The notes beneath the pieces were generated by a model that did not search any database, had not been told where the DNA came from, and saw only the letters and a list, made by a program, of their open reading frames with translations. From an uncultured Ruminiclostridium sp. (lineage in GTDB: Bacteria; Bacillota; Clostridia; Oscillospirales; Ruminococcaceae): a stretch of DNA of 64,000 bases. Positions 1 to 10,122 of this stretch are shown piece by piece; position 1 is the first letter of the stretch, and the number at the start of each line of letters is the position of its first letter. Both the position numbers and the translations under genes were made by a program. The DNA is taken from NCBI GenBank assembly GCA_949878745.1, contig CATLBH010000001.1, positions 151,154-215,153 of the forward strand, written 5' to 3'.

Positions 1-202
1 CGTTGCAGCCTGCGGCCTTGCACTCCTCCATTGCCTTCATGGCGTCTTTCTCGTTCTCAACGGTGATCTTGCATTCATAGATTTCACCGTACTTTTTGTA
101 CTCCTCGCACACCTTTCCCCTTCTGGTGGCGGAAAGGCTCATGGGGAAGCAGTCGCGGGATACCGCTATAATACCTAATTTTACAACGGGAATATTTTTC
201 AT
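1..202 (-). CDS. L-fucose/L-arabinose isomerase family protein, N-terminal part (runs off the window)
   Basis: Minus-strand translation MKNIPVVKLGIIAVSRDCFPMSLSATRRGKVCEEYKKYGEIYECKITVENEKDAMKAMEECKAAGCN; not in the ORF track because it is truncated by the window edge. Confidence 0.65.
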   Translation of the reverse strand, partial: MKNIPVVKLGIIAVSRDCFPMSLSATRRGKVCEEYKKYGEIYECKITVENEKDAMKAMEECKAAGCN

Positions 203-343
203 ACTCTTTTTTCCTTTCATGGGCTTTTTTATTTGACTCGGTTTAGAGGACTCCGACTTGTCGGAGCCTTACTGCATATAATTGTAACATAAAATTCGCC
301 CAACTTCAAGAGAAAATAAAAAAATTCATTTTATTTTCGTTTT

Positions 344-2242
344 TTACATTTTAATCAGCACCACATCGTAATCAAAAGGAGATACGTGAAGCTTTCCGCA
401 AACGCGCTCGCTTTCGTGTCTCATTACCCGAAATCCCTGACAGTTTCCCACCGTCTCGTGGAGCAAAAAGTTCCTCGCCTTATGAGATTTGTTAAGATAA
501 ATCACCGCCGCTTCACCCGCTTCTTTATCCTCGCGGCGGAAAATGCAGTATTCGGGAGTCACCTCAACAAAATTCATCGTTCCTCTCGCAAAGGCCTTGC
601 TTGCCGAACGGATACGGCCAAGCTCGGCGGTGAAGGAAATCAGACCCTTGTCTTCCTCGCCCCAAGGGTAAGTCCTTCGGCTGAAGGGATCCTTATAGCC
701 TTCGAGTCCCGCTTCGTCGGCGTAATAAATACAGGGGATTCCGGGAAGGAAGAACTGTAAAACCATTGCGCACTTCATAAGGGCGACGCCGTACACATAT
801 TGGGAGGGGGAGAGCCAATGCTCCGACTGCCACTTTCGGTCGTTCCAGGCTATGTCCTCGCCGGCAAGCCTTGTGATTGCCCTTTCGGTGTCATGAGTTG
901 AAAGGAAATTCATAAGAATGTCCACACAGGGCTTGGGGTAGTGCTCGATAATGGTCATTATTCCGTCTCTCAGCGGCGTGGGGTCGGAATATTTTACGTA
1001 GTTCAGTATACACTCCCTGAACGGGTAGTTCATAACGCTGTCCAGCTGTTTTCCCGTAAGGTATCGGCGGCGCAGTCCGTAGCTTTCCTTATTGGAAGCG
1101 TCCTCCCACACCTCGCCGTAAATCACCTTATCGTCGCCCATTTTTTTCACCGCGGTTCTGAGACTGTCAATAAACTCGTCGGGAAGCTCGTCGGCAACGT
1201 CGAGACGCCAGCCCGCCGCTCCCGCTTTTATCCACTTTTGTAAAATACCGCCGTCGCCGCAGATGTATTCGGTATAAGAAGGGTCGTTTTCGTTTACGTT
1301 GGGAAGATTGGTAAAGCCCCACCAGCTTTCGTAAGTATTGGGATAATTTATGAAGCTGTACCATCGGCGGTAGGGGCTTTCGGGGTCGCGGAAGGCGCCG
1401 CTGTGTTCCCCGTATCTTCCGAATTTGTTGAAATATACCGAGTCGGCTCCCGTATGGCTGAATACTCCGTCCAGAATTATCTTTATGCCCATTTCATCGG
1501 CTTCGCGGCAAAAGTCGGTAAACTCCTCTTCGGTACCCATCAGTATATCTATTTTTTCATAATTCGCAGTACTGTAACGATGATTTTCATGGGATTCAAA
1601 AATAGGATTGAAATAAATACAGGTAACGCCAAGGCTCTTTAAATAAGGCAGTTTTTCCTTTACGCCCTTTAAATTGCCCCCAAAATAATCGCTGTTGGTA
1701 ACGATCCCCTTTTCGTTGGGCTGCCACACCGGCATTTCGTTCCAGTTTATGTGAAGCTGTCTGTCTATGGGCAAAAGAGGTTCGTTTTCGGGATCGGACG
1801 TACCTTTGGCAAAGCGGTCGGGAAAAATCTGGTACATTATGCCGCCCTTAAGCCATTCGGGGGTGGTCATTCCCTCTTCGTACACGGTGAGCTGGAACAG
1901 CTCTCCGTTGTCAAAGCCGCCGAGAGAGGCGCCCTGGCGCTTGATGTATCTCCGTCCGCAGTTTCCGGAAAGGGTAAAGTAATAGTGATGGAGTCCCGTG
2001 TGCTCGGGGGTGTAAGAGCCTTTGTAAACGTAATATTTTTCTCCGTTTATCTCTTTTTCCCCTTGATTTTCCAAAGCGGAAAACTTTTCCTTAAAGCCGG
2101 GGCGGAACATCACCACCGAACATTCGGTGACGTGATGAGACACGGGTATATTAAGGCAGAAGGCGATTTCGGTGTTTCTTTCCACCGCGCCGAAGGGGGT
2201 TTTGTAATATCCGTCAAAGCAATCGTAAATGGGAACGCTCAT
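344..2242 (-). CDS. GH13 alpha-glycosidase (neopullulanase/cyclomaltodextrinase-like)
   Basis: 640-aa ORF; GH13 motifs DGVFSHTG, GWRLDVADE, GEVWE, FLSTHDTERA; start likely MSVPIYDCF. Confidence 0.9.
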   Translation of the reverse strand: MSVPIYDCFDGYYKTPFGAVERNTEIAFCLNIPVSHHVTECSVVMFRPGFKEKFSALENQGEKEINGEKYYVYKGSYTPEHTGLHHYYFTLSGNCGRRYIKRQGASLGGFDNGELFQLTVYEEGMTTPEWLKGGIMYQIFPDRFAKGTSDPENEPLLPIDRQLHINWNEMPVWQPNEKGIVTNSDYFGGNLKGVKEKLPYLKSLGVTCIYFNPIFESHENHRYSTANYEKIDILMGTEEEFTDFCREADEMGIKIILDGVFSHTGADSVYFNKFGRYGEHSGAFRDPESPYRRWYSFINYPNTYESWWGFTNLPNVNENDPSYTEYICGDGGILQKWIKAGAAGWRLDVADELPDEFIDSLRTAVKKMGDDKVIYGEVWEDASNKESYGLRRRYLTGKQLDSVMNYPFRECILNYVKYSDPTPLRDGIMTIIEHYPKPCVDILMNFLSTHDTERAITRLAGEDIAWNDRKWQSEHWLSPSQYVYGVALMKCAMVLQFFLPGIPCIYYADEAGLEGYKDPFSRRTYPWGEEDKGLISFTAELGRIRSASKAFARGTMNFVEVTPEYCIFRREDKEAGEAAVIYLNKSHKARNFLLHETVGNCQGFRVMRHESERVCGKLHVSPFDYDVVLIKM

Positions 2243-2319
2243 ATAATAATATCCTTTCTTTAACAACGATACTGCGGTGCAGTTAAAGCGCCGCAGTATT
2301 ACGTTTTATACAAAACTAA

Positions 2320-4719
2320 TCAGATAAGATTCCAGATCGTCCTCGCGTAGTCCATTACGGCCCTGTCCGCGGAGAACACTCCCGCGCCCGCAATGTTCAT
2401 AAGGGACATTTCGTTCCAGTGTAAAACATTCTTGTAGGCTTCGGAAGCCTTTTTCTGCGCCTCGCGGTAGCTGTCGAAGTCGGCCAGCGCCATATACTGG
2501 TCGGTAAAGCGCAGGGAATTGGCCACCTCGTCGAACTTCGCGCCGTTAATGCCGCTGTACATTCTGTTAATGGCGCCGGATATAACGGGGTTGCTTGTGT
2601 AATAGCCCTCGGGGACGTAGCCGTTGGCCTTCATTACGTCCACCTCGCGGGAATCCATACCGAATATGAAGATGTTGTCGCGACCCACCTGTTCGCATAT
2701 CTCAACGTTCGCGCCGTCAAATGTTCCCATGGTAACCGCGCCGTTAAGCATAAGCTTCATATTTCCCGTACCCGAAGCCTCGGTTCCGGCAAGGGAAATC
2801 TGTTCGGAGATCTCGCTGGCGGGCATAAGTATTTCGGACAGGGTAACGCGGTAATCCTCCAAGAAAACGACGCTAAGCTTGTCGCTGATTTTGGGATTCT
2901 GTCTTATCTCTTCTCCCAGACACCAGATCATCTTAATTATCTGTTTCGCCATATAATATCCGGGAGCCGCCTTTGAGGCGAATATATATGTTTTGGGGAC
3001 GAATTCCGCGTCGGGATTCTCAAGAAGATAATTGTAATCCGATATGATGTTCATGGCGTTGAGCTGCTGACGCTTGTATTCGTGGAGACGCTTTACCTGA
3101 ACGTCGAAGATGCTGTCCGGATTGAGCGTTCTTCCCGTGGTTTTTTCAACGTAATTGGCGAAAACCACCTTGTTTTCCCTCTTTATTTCGGCAAGCTTCT
3201 TAAGCACCCTCTCGTCCTTTCTGAAAAGGCGGAAATGCTCAAGATCGGAGGCGTTCTTTTTAAAGCCGTCACCGATACACTCGGCGAGCAGATCGGTAAG
3301 ACCCTTATTCGACTGTAACAGCCATCTTCTGTAGGCAATACCGTTGGTTACGTTCTTGAACTTAACGGGCTTGTCGTCGTACTCGTCCTTGAAAACGCTT
3401 TCCTTTATTATCTCGCTGTGGAGCTTGGAAACGCCGTTCACCGAATGGCAGGCGTCAACGCAAAGATTGGCCATCTTGATCTGGCTGTTGCTCACAATGG
3501 ACATTCTGGCTACTTTTCCGTCGTCGCCGAGACGGTTTCTTAAGCCTTCGCAGTAGCGGCGGTTTATTTCGCAGATAATCGTATATATGCGGGGGAGGAT
3601 GTTTTTGAGCATTGTCTCATCCCACTTTTCCAGCGCTTCCGCCATAACCGTGTGGTTGGTGTAGGCGAAAGTGTTGGTTACGATATGCCACGCCTTTGCC
3701 CAGCTGTAGCCGCATTCGTCCAGCATTATTCTCATAAGCTCGGGAATGGCGAGAGTGGGGTGAGTATCGTTAACATGTATGGCTATCTTTTCGTAAAGAT
3801 TGTCCAATGTGCCGTAAATATTCATATGGCGCATTACTATGTCGCCTATGGAGGCGGCGCACATAAAGTACTGCTGACGGAGTCTCAGCGCCTTGCCGTC
3901 CAGGTGGTTGTCGTTGGGGTAAAGCACCTTGGTGAGAGAGTGGGCTATGTTGTTGGCTCCTATGGCGTCGCCGTAGTTGCCGCTGTTGAAGGCGCCCATA
4001 TCGAAGCTCATGCCCTGTGCGCTCCAAAGACGCAGCTTCGACACGCCCTCGCTGTCGTAGCCGCTTACGTACATATCGTAGGGTACGGCGTTTACGGTGG
4101 TGTAGTTTACGTGGTTCACCGAGTGATAATTGTCCGCCCAGCTTTCCTGTATCTCACCGTCAAAGTGAACCTGAATGGCCTGATCGGGAACCTGAGCCAG
4201 CCATACCTCGCCGCCGGGGAGCCACGCGTCGGGAAGCTCCGTCTGCCAGCCCTCCATTATCTTCTGTTTAAATATACCGTATTCGTAAAGAAGCGAATAG
4301 CCGGTGGCGGGAAGAGCGCAGGTGGCGAGACCGTCCATATAACAGGCGGCAAGACGGCCGAGGCCGCCGTTTCCGAGACCCGCGTCCGGCTCTTCCTCGT
4401 AAATGCTGTCCATCTTTACGTTGAAAATTTCCTTAACGGCCTTTTCAACCTCCTCGTTCATTCCGAGGTTGTACAAATTGGTTTTAAGGGAGCGACCCAT
4501 AAGGAATTCCATTGAAATGTAATAAACCTGCTTTTTTCCCTGTGAGTTGCACTTGGTCATAAATCTGTGGCGCTTCTCCTTAAGGTGGCTCACAACGATT
4601 TTTGACAAAGCCTTGTAAATCTGCTTGTTGGTAGCTTCCTTTGGAGAGGTTCTGAAATCGAATTCCAGAATCCCTTTCATTTGCTTTATTATTTCTTCGG
4701 AGGTGTACGGTGATGTCAT
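2320..4719 (-). CDS. glgP: Glycogen/maltodextrin phosphorylase
   Basis: 805-aa ORF with GLGNGGLGRLAACYMDGLAT and PLP region EASGTGNMKLMLNGAVTMGTFDGANVEI. Confidence 0.95.
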   Translation of the reverse strand: MTSPYTSEEIIKQMKGILEFDFRTSPKEATNKQIYKALSKIVVSHLKEKRHRFMTKCNSQGKKQVYYISMEFLMGRSLKTNLYNLGMNEEVEKAVKEIFNVKMDSIYEEEPDAGLGNGGLGRLAACYMDGLATCALPATGYSLLYEYGIFKQKIMEGWQTELPDAWLPGGEVWLAQVPDQAIQVHFDGEIQESWADNYHSVNHVNYTTVNAVPYDMYVSGYDSEGVSKLRLWSAQGMSFDMGAFNSGNYGDAIGANNIAHSLTKVLYPNDNHLDGKALRLRQQYFMCAASIGDIVMRHMNIYGTLDNLYEKIAIHVNDTHPTLAIPELMRIMLDECGYSWAKAWHIVTNTFAYTNHTVMAEALEKWDETMLKNILPRIYTIICEINRRYCEGLRNRLGDDGKVARMSIVSNSQIKMANLCVDACHSVNGVSKLHSEIIKESVFKDEYDDKPVKFKNVTNGIAYRRWLLQSNKGLTDLLAECIGDGFKKNASDLEHFRLFRKDERVLKKLAEIKRENKVVFANYVEKTTGRTLNPDSIFDVQVKRLHEYKRQQLNAMNIISDYNYLLENPDAEFVPKTYIFASKAAPGYYMAKQIIKMIWCLGEEIRQNPKISDKLSVVFLEDYRVTLSEILMPASEISEQISLAGTEASGTGNMKLMLNGAVTMGTFDGANVEICEQVGRDNIFIFGMDSREVDVMKANGYVPEGYYTSNPVISGAINRMYSGINGAKFDEVANSLRFTDQYMALADFDSYREAQKKASEAYKNVLHWNEMSLMNIAGAGVFSADRAVMDYARTIWNLI

Positions 4720-4939
4720 AGCATTCCTTCCCCGCATTCAGATAAATAAATGCGTCATCGTATTTTTTTCTTTATCGGTAATCGCTTTTACCTTTGAATA
4801 CAATCTTAATTATACTTAAATTATACCTCAAAACGGCAAAAATATCAAGTGCGGCGGATATCAATCGCCAAAATTAAGCAACATTTACATTTTTTCCCAA
4901 AAAATCCGACAAAAGATTGTATATTTTCACCTTGAAAAT

Positions 4940-5602
4940 TTATTTGTTTTTTATTTTGAGCATTTTTCTGACCTCATTGGCGGCGGATATCGAGGAAACT
5001 ATAAGAAGCTCGTCGTTACTGAGAAGCTTTGTGCGTCCTCTCGGGATTATCATCTCTTCCCCTCTGGTTATGCAGATGATATTGCAGCCGTCGGGAAGCT
5101 TTATATCGGCGATCATTTTTCCGTTGTAAACATAATTTTCGGGTATGATGACCTCGAACACCGCCGTTTTGGCGTTTATGGGCATAAGCTCTTTTATGCG
5201 GCTGTTGTCCACTTCCCTTTCCATTTGCCTTATGATGTTTTCCGTGCCCGATATTGCGATATCGACTCCGAGAAGGCGCATAGTTTCGACGTTTTTCGGG
5301 TTGTTCACCTTGGCGATGGTCTTTTTTACTTCAAAAATCTTTTTCGCTATCTGACAGATAACAAGGTTCACCTCGTCCTCTCCCGTTACCGCTATCACCG
5401 AGTCGCATTTATCCGCGCCCGCTTTTTTGAGCACAGCGGCGGTGGAGCCGTCGCCCATTACCACGGTAACGTCGAGAGTGTTGGCGAAATACTGACAGGT
5501 GGCTTTGTCCTTTTCCACCACCAATACGTCGTAATATCTTTCAAGCAGGGCTTTGGCCAGATAGTATCCTACCTTTCCCCCGCCTATTATAATCGATTTC
5601 AT
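4940..5602 (-). CDS. TrkA family potassium uptake protein (TrkA-N plus TrkA-C)
   Basis: N-terminal Rossmann MKSIIIGGGKVGYYLAKALLE; TrkA-C-like tail. Confidence 0.85.
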   Translation of the reverse strand: MKSIIIGGGKVGYYLAKALLERYYDVLVVEKDKATCQYFANTLDVTVVMGDGSTAAVLKKAGADKCDSVIAVTGEDEVNLVICQIAKKIFEVKKTIAKVNNPKNVETMRLLGVDIAISGTENIIRQMEREVDNSRIKELMPINAKTAVFEVIIPENYVYNGKMIADIKLPDGCNIICITRGEEMIIPRGRTKLLSNDELLIVSSISAANEVRKMLKIKNK

Positions 5603-5617
5603 TTAAGTATATGCCGA

Positions 5618-6238
5618 TCAGTCCACCACTTTTGAGAAGATCAGCGTGTCCCCCTCTCTTAGCAGTATATTGTAATTGTTCACAAGAGTGAATTTTCCGC
5701 CCTCGTTCATTATGGCGTAAAGCACCTCGTTTTCCTCGAATTCTATTTCCACGGCCTTTAGACCGATATATTCCTTGGGAATTGACATCGTATAGAATTT
5801 TACCTTATGATTCACAAACTGAATGCTGTGCTCCTCCTGATATCCGTCGATAACCGAAAGAGCCGCGTCCATGGTAAGGAGGGTGGAGCATATGGTGCTG
5901 AGACCGCACTTCTGAAACACCGCCTCCTTATCGGGATCCTTTATTCCCGCCAGAACCTTGGGTATTTTATAAACCTCGCCCGCGATCTGAGCCACCATTA
6001 TGTTTTCGTTGTCGTTTTCGGTAACGGCGCATACCACGTCGCAGGATTCTATGCCCGCGGCTTCCAAATCGTCGTTGTCAATCGGAACGCCCTTGAAGGT
6101 GAGCCCGGTAAAGCTTTCGTCAAGCCGCTCAAAGGAATCGCTCCTTTTATCCATCACCGCCACGTCGTGGCCTCGATTTGACAGTGAGGAGGCGAGGGCG
6201 GCTCCCAATCTGCTGCAGCCTACTATTAAAATGTTCAC
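5618..6238 (-). CDS. TrkA family NAD-binding potassium uptake protein
   Basis: MNILIVGCSRLGAALASSLSNRGHDVAVMDKRSDSFERL; adjacent to a second TrkA gene. Confidence 0.85.
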   Translation of the reverse strand: MNILIVGCSRLGAALASSLSNRGHDVAVMDKRSDSFERLDESFTGLTFKGVPIDNDDLEAAGIESCDVVCAVTENDNENIMVAQIAGEVYKIPKVLAGIKDPDKEAVFQKCGLSTICSTLLTMDAALSVIDGYQEEHSIQFVNHKVKFYTMSIPKEYIGLKAVEIEFEENEVLYAIMNEGGKFTLVNNYNILLREGDTLIFSKVVD

Positions 6239-6285
6239 TTCGGATATTGCCTTTCTGTATATTTGTTATTATTTTTTACTTGATG

Positions 6286-7134
6286 TTAAAAGTTTAATTC
6301 TTCGCCGGTCTGTAAATACTGAAGCTGATTTCCGAGCTTTTCCCGAAGCTCCTCGTAGCCTTTAAGGCCGGTACAGTGACAGGTGTAGATAGCCCCCACG
6401 TTCAGCTCTTTTATTTCCTTTGAAAGCTTATCTATGTACGCGCCGTCAACGGTTATCTTTTTTGAGGTGTCGCCCATAAAATGAAGCCCGGTAAGTATAG
6501 CCAGAACGGGAACATTGCCCCAGTTCCTGTATACGGTTCTTATCATATTGGGCAGACCGCAGTGGGCACAGCCGCCTAAAATCACGCAGCCTCTCTTCCT
6601 GTTTTCAAAAGGAAAGATCACCCCGAAGCACTCATGCTCCATCCCGTCACTTACGTAATCGGCGCCGTTTTTGAGCTTATAGTTCTTATCGGAGACATAA
6701 AAGTTCCTGTCGCCGATTTCGTCTTTTAAAAGAAAAAAACCTTCGCTTACCTGCTGAAAGCTGTTAAACAAAACGAAATTATCCCTGTTCTTTTTTATCT
6801 TGTCGGCCAGATCACCGGCGGGAGCGCTCAGAAGCCCCTTTTTTCTGTACGGATAGCAGTCGGCGGCTTTCAGGGCGAATATTTTCATTTTCGGGTTGAC
6901 CTGAAGAAGGTTGTCTATGCCGCCTGTATAGGAAAAGTGATTATGGGGTATCACCGCCGCGTCTATGTTTTCGGGATAAAGCTTCATTCGTTTGGCGTTG
7001 TTGATGAGCTTTGTGCTGCTGCCGGTGCCGAAAAGACAGCGAGAATCTCCGTTTTCAATGTAAACCGACATTCCGTGTTCCACCAACAGCTTTTGAGAAA
7101 CAGCGGTATTCTCGATCAGCATTACAATACGCAT
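6286..7134 (-). CDS. MBL-fold metallo-hydrolase
   Basis: PHNHFSYTGGIDNLL and GGCAHCGLPNMI motifs typical of a divergent MBL family. Confidence 0.75.
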   Translation of the reverse strand: MRIVMLIENTAVSQKLLVEHGMSVYIENGDSRCLFGTGSSTKLINNAKRMKLYPENIDAAVIPHNHFSYTGGIDNLLQVNPKMKIFALKAADCYPYRKKGLLSAPAGDLADKIKKNRDNFVLFNSFQQVSEGFFLLKDEIGDRNFYVSDKNYKLKNGADYVSDGMEHECFGVIFPFENRKRGCVILGGCAHCGLPNMIRTVYRNWGNVPVLAILTGLHFMGDTSKKITVDGAYIDKLSKEIKELNVGAIYTCHCTGLKGYEELREKLGNQLQYLQTGEELNF

Positions 7135-7263
7135 TGATTTCTCCTTTTATCTTGAATATTATCTAATTATATCACAATCCGGCGGGTAAAGCAATATCAA
7201 TAAGAAAAATTTTTGGGGCAATAAAATAATCCCCGTTCCGTACCGAAATCGGGGATTATCTTA

Positions 7264-7491
7264 GAACCTGTCCACATAGAAATTGGCACGCGTCTTTTCG
7301 GCAGATTTTGCCGATGACTGCGTTTCGTCATTTGCTTTGCTGTCGGCGCGTCCTTGCGCCGACTTTGGGCAAATGACCGAACACCTCGTGTGTTAAAATT
7401 TCTTGACTTGCGGCAGCAAGTCAAGAAATTTTGCCTTGTCCTCGACAAAATCTGCTCGAAAATCCACGCACCATTCCTTGCGGACAGGTTC
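7264..7491. mobile_element. MITE-like palindromic element with 10-bp inverted ends (GAACCTGTCC...GGACAGGTTC) and TTA target duplication
   Basis: TTA|GAACCTGTCC (7261-7273) and GGACAGGTTC|TTA (7482-7494); internal hairpins AAAATTTCTTGACTTGCggcaGCAAGTCAAGAAATTTT and GTCGGCGC...GCGCCGAC; no coding capacity. Confidence 0.75.
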
Positions 7492-7503
7492 TTACATATC
7501 CTT

Positions 7504-8034
7504 CTATTGACTCATACCTATCTTGAGAGCCTTAAGGTTCGCGTCGATAAGGTGCGCCTTTTTGGGAGGAACCACCTTTTTAACGGTTTTTTCAATAACG
7601 GCCTCGTCGGCCATTCCCGTTTCCTTTATCATCTTGCCCAAAAGAATAACGTTGGCCATTCCGTGAAGGTCGTTTTCGTTGGCGAGACGGGTAGCGGGAA
7701 CATAGAAACAGCTTATATCGGCTCTGTCGCAGACGGCTTCAATAAGAGTGCTGTCAATAAAACAGTTTCCGCCGCTTTTTACGCTGCCGATGAATTTATC
7801 GTAGCTGGGAGTGTTCATTACAAGCAGATTATCGGGCTCCAAAACCAAGGGGGAGCCTATGGGGTCGTCGCTTACGCATACGGAGCAGTTACAGGTGCCC
7901 CCTCTCATTTCGGGGCCGTAGGAGGGGAGCCATGAAACCTGTTTTTCTCCGTAAAGGCCGAGGTAAGCCAGCATCTTTCCGATAAAAAGAATGCCCTGCC
8001 CCCCGAAGCCCGCCAAAAGTATATCGTTCGTCAT
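7504..8034 (-). CDS. 2-oxoacid:acceptor oxidoreductase gamma subunit
   Basis: MTNDILLAGFGGQGILFIGKMLAYLG; overlaps the beta subunit ORF. Confidence 0.9.
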   Translation of the reverse strand: MTNDILLAGFGGQGILFIGKMLAYLGLYGEKQVSWLPSYGPEMRGGTCNCSVCVSDDPIGSPLVLEPDNLLVMNTPSYDKFIGSVKSGGNCFIDSTLIEAVCDRADISCFYVPATRLANENDLHGMANVILLGKMIKETGMADEAVIEKTVKKVVPPKKAHLIDANLKALKIGMSQ

Positions 8035-8771
8035 CTTACAGCGCCCTCCTTATATACTCCCAAAGGATAATAGGGGATCATTTCGTCCTTTAATCTCTGA
8101 AGCGCCTCGATAGGCGTTTTTCCCCAGTTGGTGGGGCAGGTGGACAACACCTCGATAATGGAAAAGCCCTGTTTGTTCTTCTGGAACTCAAAGCCCTTCC
8201 TAATGGCCTTTTTCGCGGTCATAACGGATTTCGGGTCTATCACCGTAACTCTTTCCGCCAGCGCAACGCCGTCCAGCTGGGAGAGCATTTCGCACATTTT
8301 CACGGGGAAGCCCTCGACGCTTGTGTTGCGGCCGTAGGGGGTGGTCTGGGTGATCTGTCCGGGGAGGGTGGTGGGAGCCATTTGTCCTCCGGTCATTCCG
8401 TAGGTGGTGTTGTTTACGAATATAACGGTGATGTTTTCGCCTCTTGTGGCGGCGTGAACCGTTTCGGCGGTTCCGATGGCGGCAAGGTCTCCGTCGCCCT
8501 GATATGTAAACACGAACTTATCGGGGTTGGCTCTCTTTACGCCCGTGGCCACGGCGGGGGAACGTCCGTGAGAAGCCTCCAGCATATCGCAGTTAAAGTA
8601 ATCGTAAGCCATAACGGAGCAGCCTACCGGACAAACACCTATGGTATCTCCCTCTATTCCCATTTCGTCTATAACCTCGGCCACCAGGCGGTGGATTATA
8701 CCGTGGGTACAGCCGGGGCAATAATGCAGGGGCACGTCGCAAAGGGCGTGAGGTCTCTTAAATTCGGGCAT
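8031..8771 (-). CDS. 2-oxoacid:ferredoxin oxidoreductase beta subunit (TPP-binding)
   Basis: YCPGCTHGIIHRLV, TYQGDGDLAAIGTAE, NNTTYGMTGGQMAPTT. Confidence 0.93.
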   Translation of the reverse strand: MPEFKRPHALCDVPLHYCPGCTHGIIHRLVAEVIDEMGIEGDTIGVCPVGCSVMAYDYFNCDMLEASHGRSPAVATGVKRANPDKFVFTYQGDGDLAAIGTAETVHAATRGENITVIFVNNTTYGMTGGQMAPTTLPGQITQTTPYGRNTSVEGFPVKMCEMLSQLDGVALAERVTVIDPKSVMTAKKAIRKGFEFQKNKQGFSIIEVLSTCPTNWGKTPIEALQRLKDEMIPYYPLGVYKEGAVR

Positions 8772-9844
8772 TATTTATCGCCTCCTATCATTTCCTTTAT
8801 CTTATTCAGTATTTCGGCGGGGCCGGGAATAACTCCGCCCGTTCTGCCGAAGAATTCCACGGGGATACGGCAGTTAAGGGCGAGCTTTACGTCGTCCACC
8901 ATCTGACCCATGGACATTTCCACCGTCAACGCTTTTTTCGCGTTTTTGCAGGCCTCGTTGATTTCCTTTACGGGATAAGGCCAAAGGGTTATGGGTCTGA
9001 ACACGCCCGCCTTTATTCCCTCTTTTCGCGCCAGCTCGACGGCGGATTTGGCCAGTCGGGCGGTGGAGCCGTAGGCCGCGACAACTATATCCGCGTCCTC
9101 GGTTTTATAACATTCCGCCATGGTTTCGTTAGCCTTTACCTGTTCGTATCGCTCGAAGCGGGCGCGTACCTTTTCTTCAAGCTCCGCCGCCTGTAAATAA
9201 AGGGAATTTATGATATTGTGTTTTCTCTTGTTTCCGTGACCCGTGGCCGCCCAAGGCTTGTTTGAAGCGTCGGAAAGCTTTATTTCGGCGTTTTCGTCGA
9301 AGGCTACAGGCTCCATCATTTGCCCCAGAAGACCGTCGGCCAAAATAACGGCGGGCATTCTGTATTTATCCGCAAGATCAAAGGCCTTGGTAACCGTATC
9401 CGCCATTTCCTGAACGGTGGAGGGGGCAAATACAAGTACGTGGAAATCGCCGTGACCCAAAGCTCTGGTAACCTGCCAATAATCCGCCTGAGAGGGCTGG
9501 ATTCCGCCGAGGCCGGGGCCGCCTCTCTGAACGTTGATGATAACACAGGGCAGATCGGCTCCCGCTATGTAGGATATTCCCTCGGTTTTAAGGGAAATTC
9601 CGGGAGAAGAGGAAGAGGTCATACAGCGTATGCCGGAGCCCGCGCAGCCGTAAACCATATTTATGGCCGCCACCTCGGATTCCGCCTGTAAAAACACTCC
9701 GCCCACCTTGGGCATACGCTTTGACAGGTACGCGGAAATTTCCGTCTGGGGGGTGATGGGGTAACCGAAGAAGCATTTGCAGCCGGCTCTTATCGCCGCC
9801 TCCGCCAGTGCTTCGTTGCCCTTCATAAGTGTAAGCTCGCTCAT
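8771..9844 (-). CDS. 2-oxoacid:acceptor oxidoreductase alpha subunit
   Basis: MSELTLMKGNEALAEAAIRAGCKCFFGYPITPQTE; start set to 9844, overlapping the ferredoxin stop codon. Confidence 0.92.
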   Translation of the reverse strand: MSELTLMKGNEALAEAAIRAGCKCFFGYPITPQTEISAYLSKRMPKVGGVFLQAESEVAAINMVYGCAGSGIRCMTSSSSPGISLKTEGISYIAGADLPCVIINVQRGGPGLGGIQPSQADYWQVTRALGHGDFHVLVFAPSTVQEMADTVTKAFDLADKYRMPAVILADGLLGQMMEPVAFDENAEIKLSDASNKPWAATGHGNKRKHNIINSLYLQAAELEEKVRARFERYEQVKANETMAECYKTEDADIVVAAYGSTARLAKSAVELARKEGIKAGVFRPITLWPYPVKEINEACKNAKKALTVEMSMGQMVDDVKLALNCRIPVEFFGRTGGVIPGPAEILNKIKEMIGGDK

Positions 9845-10065
9845 TTCTTTTCGCCTCCCTCTACAGTTATCGTGATCGCGCAATCGGGACACATCATAGC
9901 GCAGAATCCGCAGGCGACGCATTTTTCATCGTCTATGCAGACGGCGGTATAATAGCCCTTCTTGTTCAGCTTGTCCTGCTGTATTTCAACTATTTTTTTG
10001 GGACAGGCGGTGGTGCAGAGACCACAGCCTTTACAGCGGTCAAACTCGACTTTCATTTTTGCCAT
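9841..10065 (-). CDS. 4Fe-4S ferredoxin subunit of the 2-oxoacid oxidoreductase
   Basis: Two CxxCxxCxxxCP clusters: CKGCGLCTTACP and CVACGFCAMMCP. Confidence 0.93.
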   Translation of the reverse strand: MAKMKVEFDRCKGCGLCTTACPKKIVEIQQDKLNKKGYYTAVCIDDEKCVACGFCAMMCPDCAITITVEGGEKK

Positions 10066-10122
10066 TTTGTTCTCCTTTCGGGTTAGTGTTTATTTAAAAT
10101 TTACTTGTTGTCTTGTTTGGTT

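Noticed and set aside
3652-4515. 287-aa plus-strand ORF
   Set aside because: Antisense shadow of glgP; low-complexity V/G/A/H-rich composition.
7354-7935. 193-aa plus-strand ORF
   Set aside because: Spans the MITE-like element and the antisense of the oxidoreductase gamma subunit gene; no support as coding.
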